A stretch of DNA of 14,630 nt from Rhizobacter sp. (GTDB lineage Bacteria; Pseudomonadota; Gammaproteobacteria; Burkholderiales; Burkholderiaceae). The position numbers were made by a program, and so were the translations under genes. Below, piece after piece: positions 13,774 through 14,630 of this stretch. The DNA is taken from positions 1 to 14,630 of the forward strand of contig JACMKW010000284.1 of NCBI GenBank assembly GCA_014379885.1. The letters are read 5' to 3'. Each line of letters starts with the position of its first letter. Position 1 is the stretch's first letter. The notes beneath the pieces are model-generated. The model made no database searches. It worked only from the letters and a program-made list of their open reading frames with translations, and was not told the DNA's origin.

Positions 13774-14466
13774 ATGAACACGATTCACACACCCCGCGAT
13801 CTGCGCGTGGCCATCACCGGCGGCACCTCGGGCCTCGGGCTCGCACTGGTTCAACAATTCGCTGCGCGTGGCGCGCGGGTGGCCTTCGTGGCGCGCGATG
13901 CGCAGCGTGTGGCCGAGGTCGCGCGCCGCCACCCGGGCACACACGGCCTGGTGGGTGATGTCTCGCGCAAGAGCGACACCTACCCGCTGGCCTTGCAAAT
14001 CACTGCCGCCCTCGACGGGCTCGACGTGTTGATCAACAACGCCTCGCACCTCGGCCCGGTGCCGCTGGCCTTGCTGGCTGACACCGAGTGCGAAGAGGTT
14101 GAAGCGGCACTCGCCACCAACCTGCTCGGCCCCTTCCGCCTGACCAAGGCCTTGCTGGGTGCGCTGAGTGCGTCAGCGCGTGACGGCCGGCCTGCACTGG
14201 TGATCAACATCACCAGCGACGCTGGCGTCACGCCCTACCCCGGCTGGGGCGCGTACGGCGCAAGCAAGGCGGCGCTGCAGCACCTGAGCCGCATCTGGCA
14301 CGAAGAGCTGCGCCCGCACGGGGTGCAGGTGATCAGCTTCGACCCCGGCGACATGGACACGCCCCTGCACGCGCTGGCCGTGCCCGATGCCGACCCGGCC
14401 ACGCTGAAGCGTCCCGCCCTGGCCGCGCAAGAGCTCGTTCACCTGATCACCCAGGAGGCCGCATGA
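13774..14466 (+). CDS. Short-chain dehydrogenase/reductase (classical SDR)
   Basis: A 230-residue NAD(P)-dependent oxidoreductase of classical SDR length. The cofactor motif is TGGTSGLG (15-22), the structural motif is NNAS (88-91), with Asn116. The catalytic Ser148 (NITSDAG) and Tyr161/Lys165 (YGASK) are all present, followed by DPGDMDTPLH. Arg41 after the second strand (VARDAQR) hints at NADP preference. The ATG at 13774 places the Rossmann motif at the usual distance; in-frame ATGs at 13630 and 13747 add unlike sequence. The substrate cannot be predicted. It overlaps the following QueA-like gene by 4 bases (ATGA), so the two are translated together. It is divergent from the XRE-cupin gene. 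Confidence 0.92.
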   Translation: MNTIHTPRDLRVAITGGTSGLGLALVQQFAARGARVAFVARDAQRVAEVARRHPGTHGLVGDVSRKSDTYPLALQITAALDGLDVLINNASHLGPVPLALLADTECEEVEAALATNLLGPFRLTKALLGALSASARDGRPALVINITSDAGVTPYPGWGAYGASKAALQHLSRIWHEELRPHGVQVISFDPGDMDTPLHALAVPDADPATLKRPALAAQELVHLITQEAA

Positions 14467-14630
14467 AAGCCGCCACCACCCCCACCCAGCGCCCTCACGA
14501 TGCACGGCTGCTGCACGTCGACGCCGCAGGCCAACTGCACCACGCCCCACGCTCCGCGCTGCCGCAACTGCTGCGCCCCGGTGACCTGCTGGTGGCCAAC
14601 GACGCCGCCACGCTGCCTGCCAGCCTGCAC
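14463..14630 (+). CDS. QueA-like protein, 5' part only
   Basis: The first 56 codons of a gene that runs off the window, with no stop. The sequence RPHDARLLHVDAAGQLHHAP, followed by LPQLLRPGDLLVANDAATLPASL, resembles the N-terminal region of S-adenosylmethionine:tRNA ribosyltransferase-isomerase (QueA), the enzyme that adds the cyclopentene moiety in queuosine synthesis. Canonical QueA has a longer N-terminus and usually reads VLNDTRVIPARL at this point. Here the Asn-Asp pair is kept but Thr-Arg is replaced by Ala-Ala, so this is a divergent member rather than a certain QueA. The ATG lies in a 4-base overlap with the dehydrogenase stop. Confidence 0.7.
   Translation, partial: MKAATTPTQRPHDARLLHVDAAGQLHHAPRSALPQLLRPGDLLVANDAATLPASLH

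Noticed and set aside
1..14630. CRISPR arrays, insertion sequences, prophage or toxin-antitoxin modules, tRNA or rRNA genes
   Set aside because: No spaced direct repeats, transposase or integrase motifs, or tRNA-like cloverleaf sequences were noticed on reading. A tRNA or Rfam scan was not possible here.

Overview
The window is a dense, GC-rich piece of chromosome that looks betaproteobacterial, most likely order Burkholderiales. This rests on the high GC third positions, the style of the proteins (MetE/MetR pair, NorCBQD cluster, SdhCDB, XRE-cupin regulator) and a two-hairpin intergenic repeat of a kind common in that group. The taxonomic placement is inference; there is no rRNA or tRNA here to confirm it.

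Layout: (1) 1-1105, plus strand: the 3' end of an exbB/tolQ-type gene, exbD, and a small GIY-YIG nuclease-fold gene. (2) 1108-1167: two inverted hairpin repeat units fill almost the whole gap between convergent genes. (3) 1170-4499: metE (minus) and its activator metR (plus), divergent, with a MetR-type operator, a plausible metE promoter and a 14-bp tandem duplication that ends at the metR start. (4) 4522-9934, plus strand: a nitric oxide reductase operon, namely a 39-residue single-helix membrane peptide, norC, norB, norQ and norD. NorC is about twice the usual length and carries a second haem-c domain. (5) 9950-12966, minus strand: a periplasmic metallo-beta-lactamase-fold hydrolase of the methyl parathion hydrolase type, then sdhC, sdhD, sdhB and an unrecognised 163-residue protein. 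The flavoprotein gene sdhA, normally between sdhD and sdhB, is absent. (6) 13059-14630: an XRE-cupin regulator (minus), divergent from a short-chain dehydrogenase that overlaps by 4 bases the start of a QueA-like gene running off the window.

How the parts work together: ExbB/ExbD energise TonB-type outer-membrane transport. MetE makes methionine without cobalamin, and MetR should activate it in response to homocysteine. NorC passes electrons to NorB, which reduces NO to N2O, while NorQ and NorD mature the enzyme. The fused second haem domain may act as a built-in electron donor. SdhC, SdhD and SdhB keep all their haem and Fe-S ligands but have no local catalytic subunit, so they either borrow an SdhA-type flavoprotein encoded elsewhere or are a recently decapitated duplicate. 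The least ordinary points are the sdhA-less sdh cluster joined to the hydrolase gene, the di-haem NorC with its leading micropeptide, and the metR leader with three ATGs in three frames.
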